Positions 45,239 through 52,841 of a stretch of DNA of 57,333 nucleotides are shown here, in pieces. The translations under genes and the position numbers were made by a program. Each line of letters opens with the position of its first letter. Positions within the stretch are counted from its first letter, which is position 1. Origin of the DNA: Flavobacterium odoriferum (GTDB lineage: Bacteria; Bacteroidota; Bacteroidia; Flavobacteriales; Flavobacteriaceae); the NCBI RefSeq assembly GCF_025499515.1, contig NZ_JAMKFA010000020.1, positions 1-57,333 on the forward strand, in the 5' to 3' direction. The notes under the pieces were generated by a model. It saw only the letters and a program-made list of their open reading frames with translations, was not told where the DNA came from and did not search any database.

Positions 45239-46219
45239 TTACTCAATATCGTTGTTTTTCTTAAACTCTTCTACTTCTTCCTTGGCATCTTGTAATGTAG
45301 TAGCTTCTAATTTTAATTCTACTACATGAATTATTTCTGCATATTTTGAAGGTTTAATAGAACTTCCAAATTCAATTGCATAGCACTTTGCAAATAGCGC
45401 TCCTAAATATAAAATGACAGAAGAATAATAAACCCAAACCATAATAATTACTAATGATCCCGCAGCTCCATAAATGGTTCCTAAAGACGATTGAGAAATG
45501 TAAAATGAAATTAAAAATTTCCCAAACATAAAAAGTAAAGCGGTTGTAATTGAAGATACTCTAACTTGCTTCCAAGTAATGTTGGCATCAGGTAATATTT
45601 TGAAAATTACTGCAAAAAGTAATGTTATCACTGTTAATGTTACCAATGTTTGTCCGATGTAAACCGAATAAACAGCCGCTTCAGAAAAATGGGCAAATAA
45701 CTTTTGGTTCAATGAATCTAAAATGGCAGATAATCCTAAAGAAGCCAATAAAATAAATCCCAAACTTCCAATTACACCAAAAGAAAGTAGTCTTGATTTG
45801 AAGTATAACCAAAAACTAGAACGTTTCTTGAGTCGAATTCCCCAAATAGAATTAATAGAATCTTGAATTTCAGCAAAAACAGAAGTTGCTCCTATTAATA
45901 AAGTTACGATTCCAATGAGTGCAGGAAATCCACTTTTGTTAGAAATGGCAATATTTTTAATCATTTCTTGCAATTGAATAGCGGCTTTTTCACCTAAAAA
46001 ATCTTTGATTTGAAGAAATATTTCACCTTCAATTGCATCGGTTCCAAAAAAAAGCCCCACTACATATAGTAAAACCATAAGTAGTGGAGCCATTGAAAAT
46101 ACGGTTGTATAAGCTAATGAGGCACTTTTTTTCATGATTTTGTGTTCTCCAAATTCGGAAAACGTGGAATGAATTACATCCCATAAATCTTTGTAGTACG
46201 CTTCTCTAACTCCTTTCAA
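45239..46219 (-). CDS. YihY/virulence factor BrkB family protein
   Basis: The 326-aa protein has six predicted membrane helices. Family motifs are SASLAYTTVFSMAPLLMVLLYVVG near residue 33, LLIGATSVFAEIQDSINSIWG near residue 117 and GAAGSLVIIMVWVYYSSVILYLGALF near residue 245. The tail is acidic (KEEVEEFKKNNDIE). Once called RNase BN, YihY is no longer thought to be a nuclease; its function is unclear. It follows fabD by 6 bases. Confidence 0.92.
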   Translation of the reverse strand: MKGVREAYYKDLWDVIHSTFSEFGEHKIMKKSASLAYTTVFSMAPLLMVLLYVVGLFFGTDAIEGEIFLQIKDFLGEKAAIQLQEMIKNIAISNKSGFPALIGIVTLLIGATSVFAEIQDSINSIWGIRLKKRSSFWLYFKSRLLSFGVIGSLGFILLASLGLSAILDSLNQKLFAHFSEAAVYSVYIGQTLVTLTVITLLFAVIFKILPDANITWKQVRVSSITTALLFMFGKFLISFYISQSSLGTIYGAAGSLVIIMVWVYYSSVILYLGALFAKCYAIEFGSSIKPSKYAEIIHVVELKLEATTLQDAKEEVEEFKKNNDIE

Positions 46220-46225
46220 AATAGG

Positions 46226-47098
46226 TTATGCCGAAATCGTTTCGACTTCTTTATCAATTTTATTTACTAATCCTACTAATACTTTTCCTGGACCAACTTC
46301 TGTGAAACTCGTTGCGCCATCTTTAATCATTTGTTGTACTGATTGTGTCCATTTTACAGGAGCAGTTAGTTGAATGATTAAGTTTTTCTTAATTTCATCT
46401 GCATCAGAAACCGCACTTGCAGTAACATTTTGATACACTGGACAAATTGGAGCTGAAAAAGTAGTTGCTTCAATCGCTGCAGCTAATTCTTCTCTTGCTG
46501 GTTCCATCATTGGTGAGTGAAAAGCACCACCAACAGGTAAAATCAAAGCACGTTTTGCACCAGCTTCTTTCATTTTTTCGCAAGCTAATTCCACTGCTTT
46601 GTATTCTCCAGAAATTACTAATTGACCCGGACAGTTGTAATTTGCAGCTACCACAATGCCATCAATAGAAGCACAAATATCTTCTACAATTTTGTCGTCT
46701 AAGTTTAAAACAGCAGCCATTGTTGAAGGTTTAATTTCACACGCTTTTTGCATAGCAATTGCTCTTTGCGAAACCAATTTTAACCCGTCTTCAAATGATA
46801 AAGCACCATTGGCAACTAAAGCAGAAAATTCACCTAACGAATGTCCGGCAACCATTTCAGGTTTAAAGTTATCTAACGTTTTTGCCAAAATTACTGAGTG
46901 CAAGAAAACAGCTGGCTGTGTAACTTTAGTCTCTTTTAATTCTTCAGCTGTTCCTTCAAACATGATATCTGTAATTCTAAAACCTAAAATTTCATTCGCT
47001 TTTTCGAATAATTCTTTTGCTACTGCTGAATTTTCATATAAATCTTTTCCCATTCCTGAGAATTGTGCTCCTTGACCTGGAAATACGTATGCTTTCAT
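46226..47098 (-). CDS. fabD: Malonyl-CoA-ACP transacylase
   Basis: The 290-aa enzyme loads malonyl groups onto acyl carrier protein for fatty-acid synthesis. The N-terminal FPGQGAQFSGMGKDL is followed by GHSLGEFSALVA with the catalytic Ser87. The catalytic His194 lies in GGAFHSPMMEP, and Arg112 in the QRAIAM motif binds the carboxylate. Length is normal. The yihY-like gene follows 6 bases downstream. Confidence 0.96.
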   Translation of the reverse strand: MKAYVFPGQGAQFSGMGKDLYENSAVAKELFEKANEILGFRITDIMFEGTAEELKETKVTQPAVFLHSVILAKTLDNFKPEMVAGHSLGEFSALVANGALSFEDGLKLVSQRAIAMQKACEIKPSTMAAVLNLDDKIVEDICASIDGIVVAANYNCPGQLVISGEYKAVELACEKMKEAGAKRALILPVGGAFHSPMMEPAREELAAAIEATTFSAPICPVYQNVTASAVSDADEIKKNLIIQLTAPVKWTQSVQQMIKDGATSFTEVGPGKVLVGLVNKIDKEVETISA

Positions 47099-47158
47099 AA
47101 ATTTTGTTTCAAGTTTAATGTTTCAAGTTTTTCTTGAATAGCAAAAATAACATTTTTA

Positions 47159-47686
47159 TTATAATTCGATTGAATTTACAATTTCCAATAATTGATTTTT
47201 CAAATCTTCATTTGTGATTCCTTTTTCAACATCAAAATTATCGTTGAAACTAGGTAACGAAAAACTACCTTTTACAATTCCGCCTTGAAACGGAAATCGT
47301 TTTGTAGCAATATCTAAAACCGAACTTCCACCACGAGCACCAGGAGAAGTTGCTAATAACAACATTGGTTTTTCTTGAAAAGTTTTAGCATTTATTCGAG
47401 AAGCCCAATCTAAGATATTTTTAAATGCTGACGAAAAATTCCCATTATGTTCGGCAAACGAAATCACAATGAAATCGGCACTTCCTATTTTAGCATAAAA
47501 ATCTTGCGCTAATTGTGGAATTCCATTTTCTTTTTCGTTATCAACAGAATATATTGGCATTTCATAAGCATTCAAATCTAAAACTTCTACTGTTGAATTT
47601 TCAAATTGATTGGCTGTATAAGTTGCCAATTGTTTGTTGATAGAATTCTTGCTTGATGAAGCTCCGAAAGCGATAATTTTTTTCAT
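47159..47686 (-). CDS. NADPH-dependent FMN reductase family protein
   Basis: The 175-aa flavodoxin-like protein has an N-terminal FMN loop AFGASSSKNSINKQLATY. VISFAEHNGNFSSAFKNILDW near residue 75 and LLATSPGARGGSSVLD near residue 110 are typical of the ChrR/YieF-type FMN or quinone reductases. It is the last gene of a minus-strand series containing a membrane protein, SRPBCC and Fe-S proteins, suggesting quinone or electrophile handling. The substrate is inferred only from the family. Confidence 0.9.
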   Translation of the reverse strand: MKKIIAFGASSSKNSINKQLATYTANQFENSTVEVLDLNAYEMPIYSVDNEKENGIPQLAQDFYAKIGSADFIVISFAEHNGNFSSAFKNILDWASRINAKTFQEKPMLLLATSPGARGGSSVLDIATKRFPFQGGIVKGSFSLPSFNDNFDVEKGITNEDLKNQLLEIVNSIEL

Positions 47687-47690
47687 GTAT

Positions 47691-47903
47691 TTATTTGTTT
47701 AACCAATTCCCCATTACTTTTCTTAATATTGGTAATAAAACAAAAATCATTAGTGGAACCAAAATTCCAGTCATGATTAATGTTTTTAATGGTAATGGTA
47801 AGTTTTTAATGTAATCTCCAATTAAGTAGGTTAAAAGAGTTATGGCTGGATAAATGGCCAACCAAACCATGATGGCAAATTTCCATTTAGGCGATTGATT
47901 CAT
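47691..47903 (-). CDS. Two-helix membrane protein resembling the tail of antibiotic-biosynthesis-monooxygenase proteins
   Basis: The 70-aa protein has the pattern PKWKFAIMVWLAIYPAITLLTYLIG, NLPLPLKTLIMTGILVPLMIFVLLPIL and a C-terminal Trp-Leu. I recognise this as like the C-terminal membrane region fused to ABM-domain proteins (PRWK, YP, LPLPLR motifs), but here it stands alone. Its stop is 4 bases before the FMN reductase start, and its start overlaps the SRPBCC stop by one base. Function unknown. Confidence 0.7.
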   Translation of the reverse strand: MNQSPKWKFAIMVWLAIYPAITLLTYLIGDYIKNLPLPLKTLIMTGILVPLMIFVLLPILRKVMGNWLNK

Positions 47904-48310
47904 TAATTTTCTTCTATATACTTTTTTGTTTTTAAAACAGCACTTTTTAATAATTCTAGATTTCCAATGGCTGCTTTAGATGTTTTATCGTTCCAATTTG
48001 TAGTAAAAGTCATTTCGGTTTCTTCCTCCGAAACAAATTTTGCATCATTATCTACATATCCTTCCATCGTTGGATGTTCTAAAAGTAGAAATCTAACTTT
48101 ATAAGGAATGAAAGTAATTTTTTCTTTTAGAATGGTAGTTGTTTCTGGAGTTGTTACAGTCATTTGTCTTATTACAAATTCTGTGTTTTTTTCAGAAATA
48201 ATCACATCACTAACCCCTGGAACAAAATTTTCAGGATGTTCAATTTTATTGAGTAAATGACTCCAAACTTTTTCGAGTGAAGCATTAACAGTAACGGTGA
48301 ATTCAGTCAT
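47903..48310 (-). CDS. SRPBCC/AtaL-like protein
   Basis: The 135-aa protein fits the helix-grip fold: TVTVNASLEKVWSHLLNKIEHPENFVPGVSDVII, then REKITFIPYKVRFLLLEHP-like strands, ending in a long helix (AIGNLELLKSAVLKTKKYIEEN). It resembles DUF1857/AtaL-like proteins. The family binds hydrophobic ligands. It is translationally coupled to the membrane-protein gene by a 1-base overlap and sits one base after the Fe-S protein gene. Confidence 0.75.
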   Translation of the reverse strand: MTEFTVTVNASLEKVWSHLLNKIEHPENFVPGVSDVIISEKNTEFVIRQMTVTTPETTTILKEKITFIPYKVRFLLLEHPTMEGYVDNDAKFVSEEETEMTFTTNWNDKTSKAAIGNLELLKSAVLKTKKYIEEN

Positions 48311-48311
48311 T

Positions 48312-48539
48312 TTATTTTTCGTTTAAATAATACGTTAATGCTCCAGAAGGGCATTTGTTAACGGTTTCAATAATTTTTTCTGTGGTTGAATTATCAGGTG
48401 TAATCCAAGGTTGTTCTTTTGGTTTAAAAACATCTGGATTGTTCTTAACGCAATTAGCAGAATGTGTACATTTTCCAGACTGCCATACAATGGTTACTTC
48501 ACCATTTGTATATTCTTTTTTAATGTCTTTTGGATCCAT
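48312..48539 (-). CDS. YjdI-like (4Fe-4S)-family protein
   Basis: The 75-aa protein shows CTHSANCVKNNPDVF at residues 24-38 and NKCPSGALTYYL at residues 62-73. That is three cysteines (24, 30, 63) plus His26, the pattern of E. coli YjdI and Fer4_19 proteins. A [4Fe-4S] cluster would need a fourth ligand, perhaps His26 or one from a partner. It is followed by the SRPBCC gene and preceded by a YjdJ-like acetyltransferase, as yjdI/yjdJ are paired in E. coli. Confidence 0.85.
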   Translation of the reverse strand: MDPKDIKKEYTNGEVTIVWQSGKCTHSANCVKNNPDVFKPKEQPWITPDNSTTEKIIETVNKCPSGALTYYLNEK

Positions 48540-48557
48540 GATTACTTCGTTTAAAAT

Positions 48558-48842
48558 TTATAATACGTCTCTAAATTCAGGAGTTTTATCAAAAACATTT
48601 TTCGCAAACGGACACAAAGGCAAGATTTTAATTCCTTTTTCTCTTGCAAATTCCACAGCTTTGGTTACCATTTTTTTACCAAAACCTTTTCCTTCGTTTC
48701 CTGGATTCACTTCGGTATGGTCAATGATGATTTTATCTTCGCCAGCAAAAACAAATGTCATCATAGCTTCTTGTTTGCCTTCTACTTCAATGTAAAAAGC
48801 ACCTTTGTTGTCGTTTATTCTAAGATGCACTTCTTCGGTCAT
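48558..48842 (-). CDS. YjdJ-like GNAT-fold N-acetyltransferase
   Basis: The 94-aa protein is a minimal GNAT: FYIEVEGKQEAMMTFVF, IDHTEVNPGNEGKGFGKKMVTKAVEFAREKGIKILPLCPFAK. The GNEGKGFGKK loop binds acetyl-CoA. It lacks most of the usual N-terminal acceptor region. The pairing with a YjdI-like Fe-S gene 18 bases away matches the E. coli yjdI-yjdJ pair. Acceptor unknown. Confidence 0.87.
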   Translation of the reverse strand: MTEEVHLRINDNKGAFYIEVEGKQEAMMTFVFAGEDKIIIDHTEVNPGNEGKGFGKKMVTKAVEFAREKGIKILPLCPFAKNVFDKTPEFRDVL

Positions 48843-48857
48843 AATTATGGTTTTTAA

Positions 48858-48938
48858 ATTTCAACATTCGTTATTCAAAATTGAATATTCAACATTTTAA
48901 ACTTGGAACATTCAACAAGGAATTTTGAATGTTGAAAT
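48858..48938. repeat. Inverted repeat ATTTCAACATTC ... GAATGTTGAAAT
   Basis: Arms at 48858-48869 and 48927-48938 are exact reverse complements. Between them are further GAATATTC, ATTCAACA and GGAACATTCAACAAGGAA words. It lies between the pirin and GNAT genes. The TTCAA-type words recur near 29.5 and 47.1 kb. Confidence 0.65.
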
Positions 48939-48945
48939 AATTAAT

Positions 48946-49662
48946 TTATTGTTCCATCGGAATTTCTATTACTAAAAATTTAGCATTAGAATTCGCTTTG
49001 ATTTCAATTTCATTGGTTGCCCAAATTCCGATTGCGTCTCTTCTTTCTAATTTTTCTCCATTTACTTCAATTTCACCTTCAATGTTCATGATGTAAAATC
49101 CGTTTCCTTCTTTTTTCAAATTTAATTTTTTTGAAAAACCGTTGTCAAAATCACTCAAATAAAACCAAGCATCTTGATGAATCCAAACTCCTTCATCGTC
49201 TGCATTTGGAGATAAAATTTGAGCAAAATTATTTTTTTGTGATGATTGGTCTAAAGTAATTTGTTGATAACGAGGTTCCACATTTCTGTACTTTGGAAAT
49301 AACCAAATTTGAAACAATTTTGTGTGTTGGTCATGATTTGGATTAAACTCGCTATGTTGAATTCCTGTTCCAGCACTCATAACTTGTACATCACCTGTTT
49401 TGATGGTTGCGGCATTTCCCATACTGTCTTTGTGTGCTAAATCACCTTCAAGCGGAATTGTAATAATTTCCATATTATCGTGTGGATGTGTTCCAAAACC
49501 CATTCCTGCTGCAACTGTATCGTCGTTTAAAACGCGCAACATGCCAAATTGAACTCTTTCTGGATTGTACCAACTTGCAAAACTAAAACTATGATACGCA
49601 TTTAACCATCCATGATCTGCATGGCCTCTTGAATCTGCTTTGTGTAAAACGATATTTTTCAT
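48946..49662 (-). CDS. Pirin family protein
   Basis: The 238-aa bicupin has the family's DSRGHADHGWLNAYHSFSFASWYNP near the N-terminus. Metal-ligand residues are His59 and His61 (GTHPHDNMEI), and His/Glu in GIQHSEFNPN near residues 102-106. Some bacterial members (YhhW) have quercetinase activity. It is the first gene of the minus-strand redox-like series and has its own candidate promoter. Confidence 0.92.
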   Translation of the reverse strand: MKNIVLHKADSRGHADHGWLNAYHSFSFASWYNPERVQFGMLRVLNDDTVAAGMGFGTHPHDNMEIITIPLEGDLAHKDSMGNAATIKTGDVQVMSAGTGIQHSEFNPNHDQHTKLFQIWLFPKYRNVEPRYQQITLDQSSQKNNFAQILSPNADDEGVWIHQDAWFYLSDFDNGFSKKLNLKKEGNGFYIMNIEGEIEVNGEKLERRDAIGIWATNEIEIKANSNAKFLVIEIPMEQ

Positions 49663-49691
49663 AATGTATAAATTTAGTAATTATTATGATA

Positions 49692-49699
49692 CAAATTTA
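49692..49699 (-). promoter_or_regulatory. Putative -7 element for the pirin operon, with an upstream dyad
   Basis: The minus strand reads TAAATTTG at 49699-49692. About 23 bases upstream, CTTAAT and ATTAAG (49722-49737) form a 6-bp dyad with a 4-base spacer, overlapping the likely -33 region. No clear TTG is seen. Confidence 0.4.
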
Positions 49700-49740
49700 C
49701 AACCAGAAGATTCTGAAAGCACTTAATGTAGATTAAGAAA

Positions 49741-50955
49741 TTATCGTATAGCCGAACGATGATCTATATCTAAAATTTCATAAATAATTTTTAAGTGATA
49801 TTTTACGGTGTTTTCAGATATAAAAAGTTTGGTAGCAATTTCTTTATTGGTTAAACCAGAACGAATAAGTTCAATAATTTCTTTTTGACGATCGGTTAAA
49901 TTATAGTTTGATAAATTTAAAGTTGCATTTCCTTTTTCGTCTAATGCTTGGGTTAAACGTTCAATTTCATTGTGAATTCTTGTGTTCTCTTTTTCAACTA
50001 AAATTCTTTTTGCCATATTTGATTGGTATAATCTAAAGGCAAAATACAATAGAAGAAGTAATGATATAATAACACCATATAATATGTAATCTATATATTT
50101 TTCATTTTGTTCTTTTAGCTGTCTATTCTCGTCTTCTAATTTTTTTTCAGCTAATTCTAACTTTCCATTGGCATCGGTTGCATTGTAATATTTTACAATG
50201 GAATCATATTTTTTTTGTGTAAAAAAAGCATTTTTATAATCTTCATTTTCTTGTAATATGTTTCGCATCACTTGGTATAAATACATTTCATATTTTACCT
50301 TATTGTATTTTTTTGCTAATAATAAACCTTCTTTAAAAGCAGTATCACGCTTTTCAAAAAGCTCCATTTTATTATAAAGCTCCATTTTTTTACCATAAAT
50401 ATTGGGTAAATTCTCAGGAGAATTTGCTTTAACTAATGCTGCTGCTTCATTTAGTAATTGTTCTGATTTTGCATAGTCTTTGTTTAACATTTTAATATAA
50501 CCATCTTGCATAATAATCCAAGATTGTGTGGGAATTGATAAATGTTTAAAATTTATTTTTCTTAGATGAACTATTAAAGCTTCTGCTTTTGGATAATCTT
50601 GTGTGTCAAAATAGACAAAACATTTTTCAGCATCAATGGTGTTTTTAACCTCTTCTTTGTGGTCACTTTGCAAGCCTTCGGCAAGGGCTAAATCTAATTT
50701 ATAAAGAGCTCTATTGTAATTAAACAATCTCTTGTATGTATAAGATTTTAATAAATAAGCATAATATTTATCATAGTGAGTAGCATCTTCACTATTGGTA
50801 ATTTCTGATAAAATTGCTATAGATTTTTCATATTGCAAATTATCATTAAACGTTTTGATTTGGTTTTCTAATTTTTTGAGTTTTTCAGATTGCCCAAAAG
50901 ATTGAGTAAATACAAACAAAATTAAAAGCAATAAGGGGAAATGCTTTTTTATCAT
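49741..50955 (-). CDS. Membrane-anchored TPR-LuxR family transcriptional regulator
   Basis: The 404-aa protein from the chosen start has a signal peptide (LLLLILFVFTQSFGQ). A long TPR-like helical region follows (about residues 25-270). One membrane helix (YILYGVIISLLLLLYFAFRLY) lies near residue 290, then a coiled coil and a LuxR-type HTH at the end (LTDRQKEIIELIRSGLTNKEIATKLFISENTVKYHL). Sensing outside and binding DNA inside is the expected arrangement. The start at 50955 is chosen because the ATG at 50973 lies within the promoter's -7 element. It faces the T9SS-rich series. Confidence 0.88.
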   Translation of the reverse strand: MIKKHFPLLLLILFVFTQSFGQSEKLKKLENQIKTFNDNLQYEKSIAILSEITNSEDATHYDKYYAYLLKSYTYKRLFNYNRALYKLDLALAEGLQSDHKEEVKNTIDAEKCFVYFDTQDYPKAEALIVHLRKINFKHLSIPTQSWIIMQDGYIKMLNKDYAKSEQLLNEAAALVKANSPENLPNIYGKKMELYNKMELFEKRDTAFKEGLLLAKKYNKVKYEMYLYQVMRNILQENEDYKNAFFTQKKYDSIVKYYNATDANGKLELAEKKLEDENRQLKEQNEKYIDYILYGVIISLLLLLYFAFRLYQSNMAKRILVEKENTRIHNEIERLTQALDEKGNATLNLSNYNLTDRQKEIIELIRSGLTNKEIATKLFISENTVKYHLKIIYEILDIDHRSAIR

Positions 50956-50970
50956 ACCTAAAAATTTTCT

Positions 50971-50978
50971 CAAAGATA
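50971..50978 (-). promoter_or_regulatory. -7 element of the TPR-LuxR gene
   Basis: On the minus strand TATCTTTG (50978-50971) matches TAnnTTTG. It overlaps the first possible ATG at 50973, so translation must begin downstream, at 50955. The -33 TTG is not evident. Confidence 0.45.
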
Positions 50979-51047
50979 AAAAATGAACTATTAATTGTGA
51001 AAATAAGTTTTCATTTTAAAATATTGATTATCAATTATTTGAATAAA

Positions 51048-51090
51048 ACTACCCATTGGGTAGTCGTAAAAACTACCCGTTAACTACCCG
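51048..51090. promoter_or_regulatory. Repeated ACTACCC boxes between the LuxR gene and the T9SS-rich series
   Basis: ACTACCC at 51048-51054 and GGGTAGT at 51058-51064 form a 7-bp inverted repeat. AACTACCCG occurs twice more, at 51071-51079 and 51082-51090, 11 bases apart. G+C-rich boxes stand out in this AT-rich spacer. A regulator-binding site is a reasonable guess. Confidence 0.5.
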
Positions 51091-51146
51091 AACAAAATTA
51101 GATTTTAATACAAGTCTTGCTCAACTTTGTAGCAAACAAAATACAA

Positions 51147-51305
51147 ATGAAAATTTTAGAACGTATTAAAAATTATTTCCGTCTTTTCTCCATTAAAAGA
51201 AATGAAGCGATTTACACATGTATTCAAAATGATATTCCTTTAACAGATGAAAATATTAAAGAAGTAATGCAAGTATTAAAACAAAAAGAAAAAAACAAAT
51301 GTTAA
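51147..51305 (+). CDS. Small basic protein, 52 aa, unknown
   Basis: From the ATG at 51147 the frame encodes KILERIKNYFRLFSIKRNEAIY, then a Glu/Lys-rich helix (DENIKEVMQVLKQKEKNKC) ending in Cys. It has no signal peptide or membrane helix. The frame is open from 51117, but the inward start has a better position after the ACTACCC boxes. No family recognised. It opens the plus-strand series. Confidence 0.55.
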   Translation: MKILERIKNYFRLFSIKRNEAIYTCIQNDIPLTDENIKEVMQVLKQKEKNKC

Positions 51306-51331
51306 TAAAAAACTAAAAATTAGTTTTTAAC

Positions 51332-51359
51332 GTACTTAGATGAGGACTCATCTAAGTAC
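51332..51359. repeat. Perfect 12-bp hairpin after the small basic protein gene
   Basis: GTACTTAGATGA (51332-51343) and TCATCTAAGTAC (51348-51359) are exact reverse complements with a GGAC loop. There is no T-run after it, so termination is unsure. Confidence 0.7.
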
Positions 51360-51427
51360 ATAATAGTTCTGGAAAATGGATAAAAAAACAAAAAAATATT
51401 ACGATAAATTTTTTAAAAAATTTTAAT

Positions 51428-51934
51428 ATGGAGAATAATTCAATTTCAATTTATGTAGACAGCTTGCCTAAAGGATCTGTAATAATGTGGTACGGTGAAG
51501 ATACTAACGTTCCGAAAGGTTGGTGTATCTGTGATGGAGGCAATGGCTCACCTGATTTAAGAGGTAAATTCCCCATTGGTATAAACAACATGAGTATTAA
51601 GGATAATGACAAGTGGTATTCTTTTAGTAAGGGAGATCATAAGGAAGGTTTTAATACTCATATTACAGAGCAAAATATCCCAACACACTCTCATACTGCA
51701 ACAGTTAGTGAGAATGGTAATCACAAACATAAAATTGGTATGAGAGGAGCTACTGTAAATGTTACACAAGGTTATGTCTATGGTGGGAATGATTCTGGAA
51801 AGTCAACAGAAGATTATGTTGAAGAAGCTGGAAGTCATACTCATATCGTTACAATTGGAAATACAGGAAAAGGTGAACAATTCAACGTAATCCCACCATA
51901 TTTAGCACTGTATTTTATTTATAAATATCAATAA
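51428..51934 (+). CDS. Phage tail-collar-like protein with three HxH motifs
   Basis: The 168-aa protein starts with the tail-collar pattern VPKGWCICDGG (residues 28-38) and PDLRGKFPIG (residues 42-51), seen in phage tail-fibre and Mdp-type proteins. Three HxH motifs follow: HSH 87-89, HKH 99-101, HTH 137-139. In phage T4 gp12 and gp37 such motifs bind metal along a trimeric needle. No signal peptide is present. No phage genes surround it, so it is not evidence of a prophage. It is followed by an unrecognised gene 10 bases on. Confidence 0.75.
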   Translation: MENNSISIYVDSLPKGSVIMWYGEDTNVPKGWCICDGGNGSPDLRGKFPIGINNMSIKDNDKWYSFSKGDHKEGFNTHITEQNIPTHSHTATVSENGNHKHKIGMRGATVNVTQGYVYGGNDSGKSTEDYVEEAGSHTHIVTIGNTGKGEQFNVIPPYLALYFIYKYQ

Positions 51935-51944
51935 TCTAACACAA

Positions 51945-52826
51945 ATGAAAGGAGGAGTCGTTATTATTGGTTCTCTGCTTTGGCAAGATGGTTCTACTCA
52001 CGAACCATGGAAACCTGTGAGAAAGGAATGGAGAGATAATTATCTAAAACCTAAAGAAAATTATATTCCCATTAAGTTTCCCATACGATATGGAAGATAT
52101 TCTGAAAACAATGAATTTCCTGTTCAGATTAATAATGCTACACATAGTGGTTACGAAATTAAAACGAATATACAAAATAGAAAAAATGATGGAAGCTATT
52201 ATTTGAATACTAATAACAAAGCAATATTTCCACTTTATACTATGGTTTTATCATTAGGTAATAAAGATTTAAAAAATTATGGAACAGCTTTTTTGTGCCC
52301 TTTCAAAACTGAAGTAAATACTATTGAAGATATCAAGGAATGTGTCAAGCAACTTTCTATTGCAGAAGGAATTTTTTTAAACGAAAATACTTTTTTTAGA
52401 AAAAAGTGGGGTGGCGTTTCTATCTACGTTAGCCCAAAATTTATTCGTGACAATAAACCATTCAGCGATGAAATTTTTAATTTATGGAAGGAGAAATTAG
52501 GAAGTAAAAAATGGCTTTCTCAATTTGAGGGTTTTGAAGATGATAATGCTTGCATACTTCATACAGAAGGAAACAAAATTGGTACCATTAATTTAGATAC
52601 TATTATTGCTCAAGATTCAAAACTTCAATCAGAAGTACATTCGTTTGATTTTTTATTGGTAGCAGTTACTGTTCCAAAATATGAAAATGATCAAATAAAG
52701 AGATATCCAAGTTCTAAAGAAATTGGTCAATTTGCTCAGTCTGATTTAAGAAGATATTTTCAAAACAATTATAAAAACGGAATAACAACTTTTCAAGATG
52801 TTGATATTCTAAAACATTTCAACTAA
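51945..52826 (+). CDS. Unrecognised 293-aa soluble protein
   Basis: No signal peptide or membrane helix. The N-terminal VVIIGSLLWQDGS, followed by WKPVRKEWRDNYL, loosely recalls gamma-glutamylcyclotransferase-like folds (GSLLW). The middle has HSGYEIKTN, NKAIFPLYTMVLSLGNKDL and a Cys (FLCPF). The end has YPSSKEIGQFAQSDLRRYFQNN. It is 10 bases after the tail-collar gene and 15 before a T9SS substrate gene, so a functional link with them is likely. Confidence 0.7.
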   Translation: MKGGVVIIGSLLWQDGSTHEPWKPVRKEWRDNYLKPKENYIPIKFPIRYGRYSENNEFPVQINNATHSGYEIKTNIQNRKNDGSYYLNTNNKAIFPLYTMVLSLGNKDLKNYGTAFLCPFKTEVNTIEDIKECVKQLSIAEGIFLNENTFFRKKWGGVSIYVSPKFIRDNKPFSDEIFNLWKEKLGSKKWLSQFEGFEDDNACILHTEGNKIGTINLDTIIAQDSKLQSEVHSFDFLLVAVTVPKYENDQIKRYPSSKEIGQFAQSDLRRYFQNNYKNGITTFQDVDILKHFN

Positions 52827-52841
52827 TATAATTTTAAAACT

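Noticed and set aside
46465..47075. Plus-strand frames opposite fabD
   Set aside because: Complete FabD motifs are on the minus strand; the plus frames have no domain.
51428..51934. A prophage suggested by the tail-collar protein
   Set aside because: No capsid, portal, terminase, lysis or integrase gene is nearby, and neighbours are T9SS proteins.
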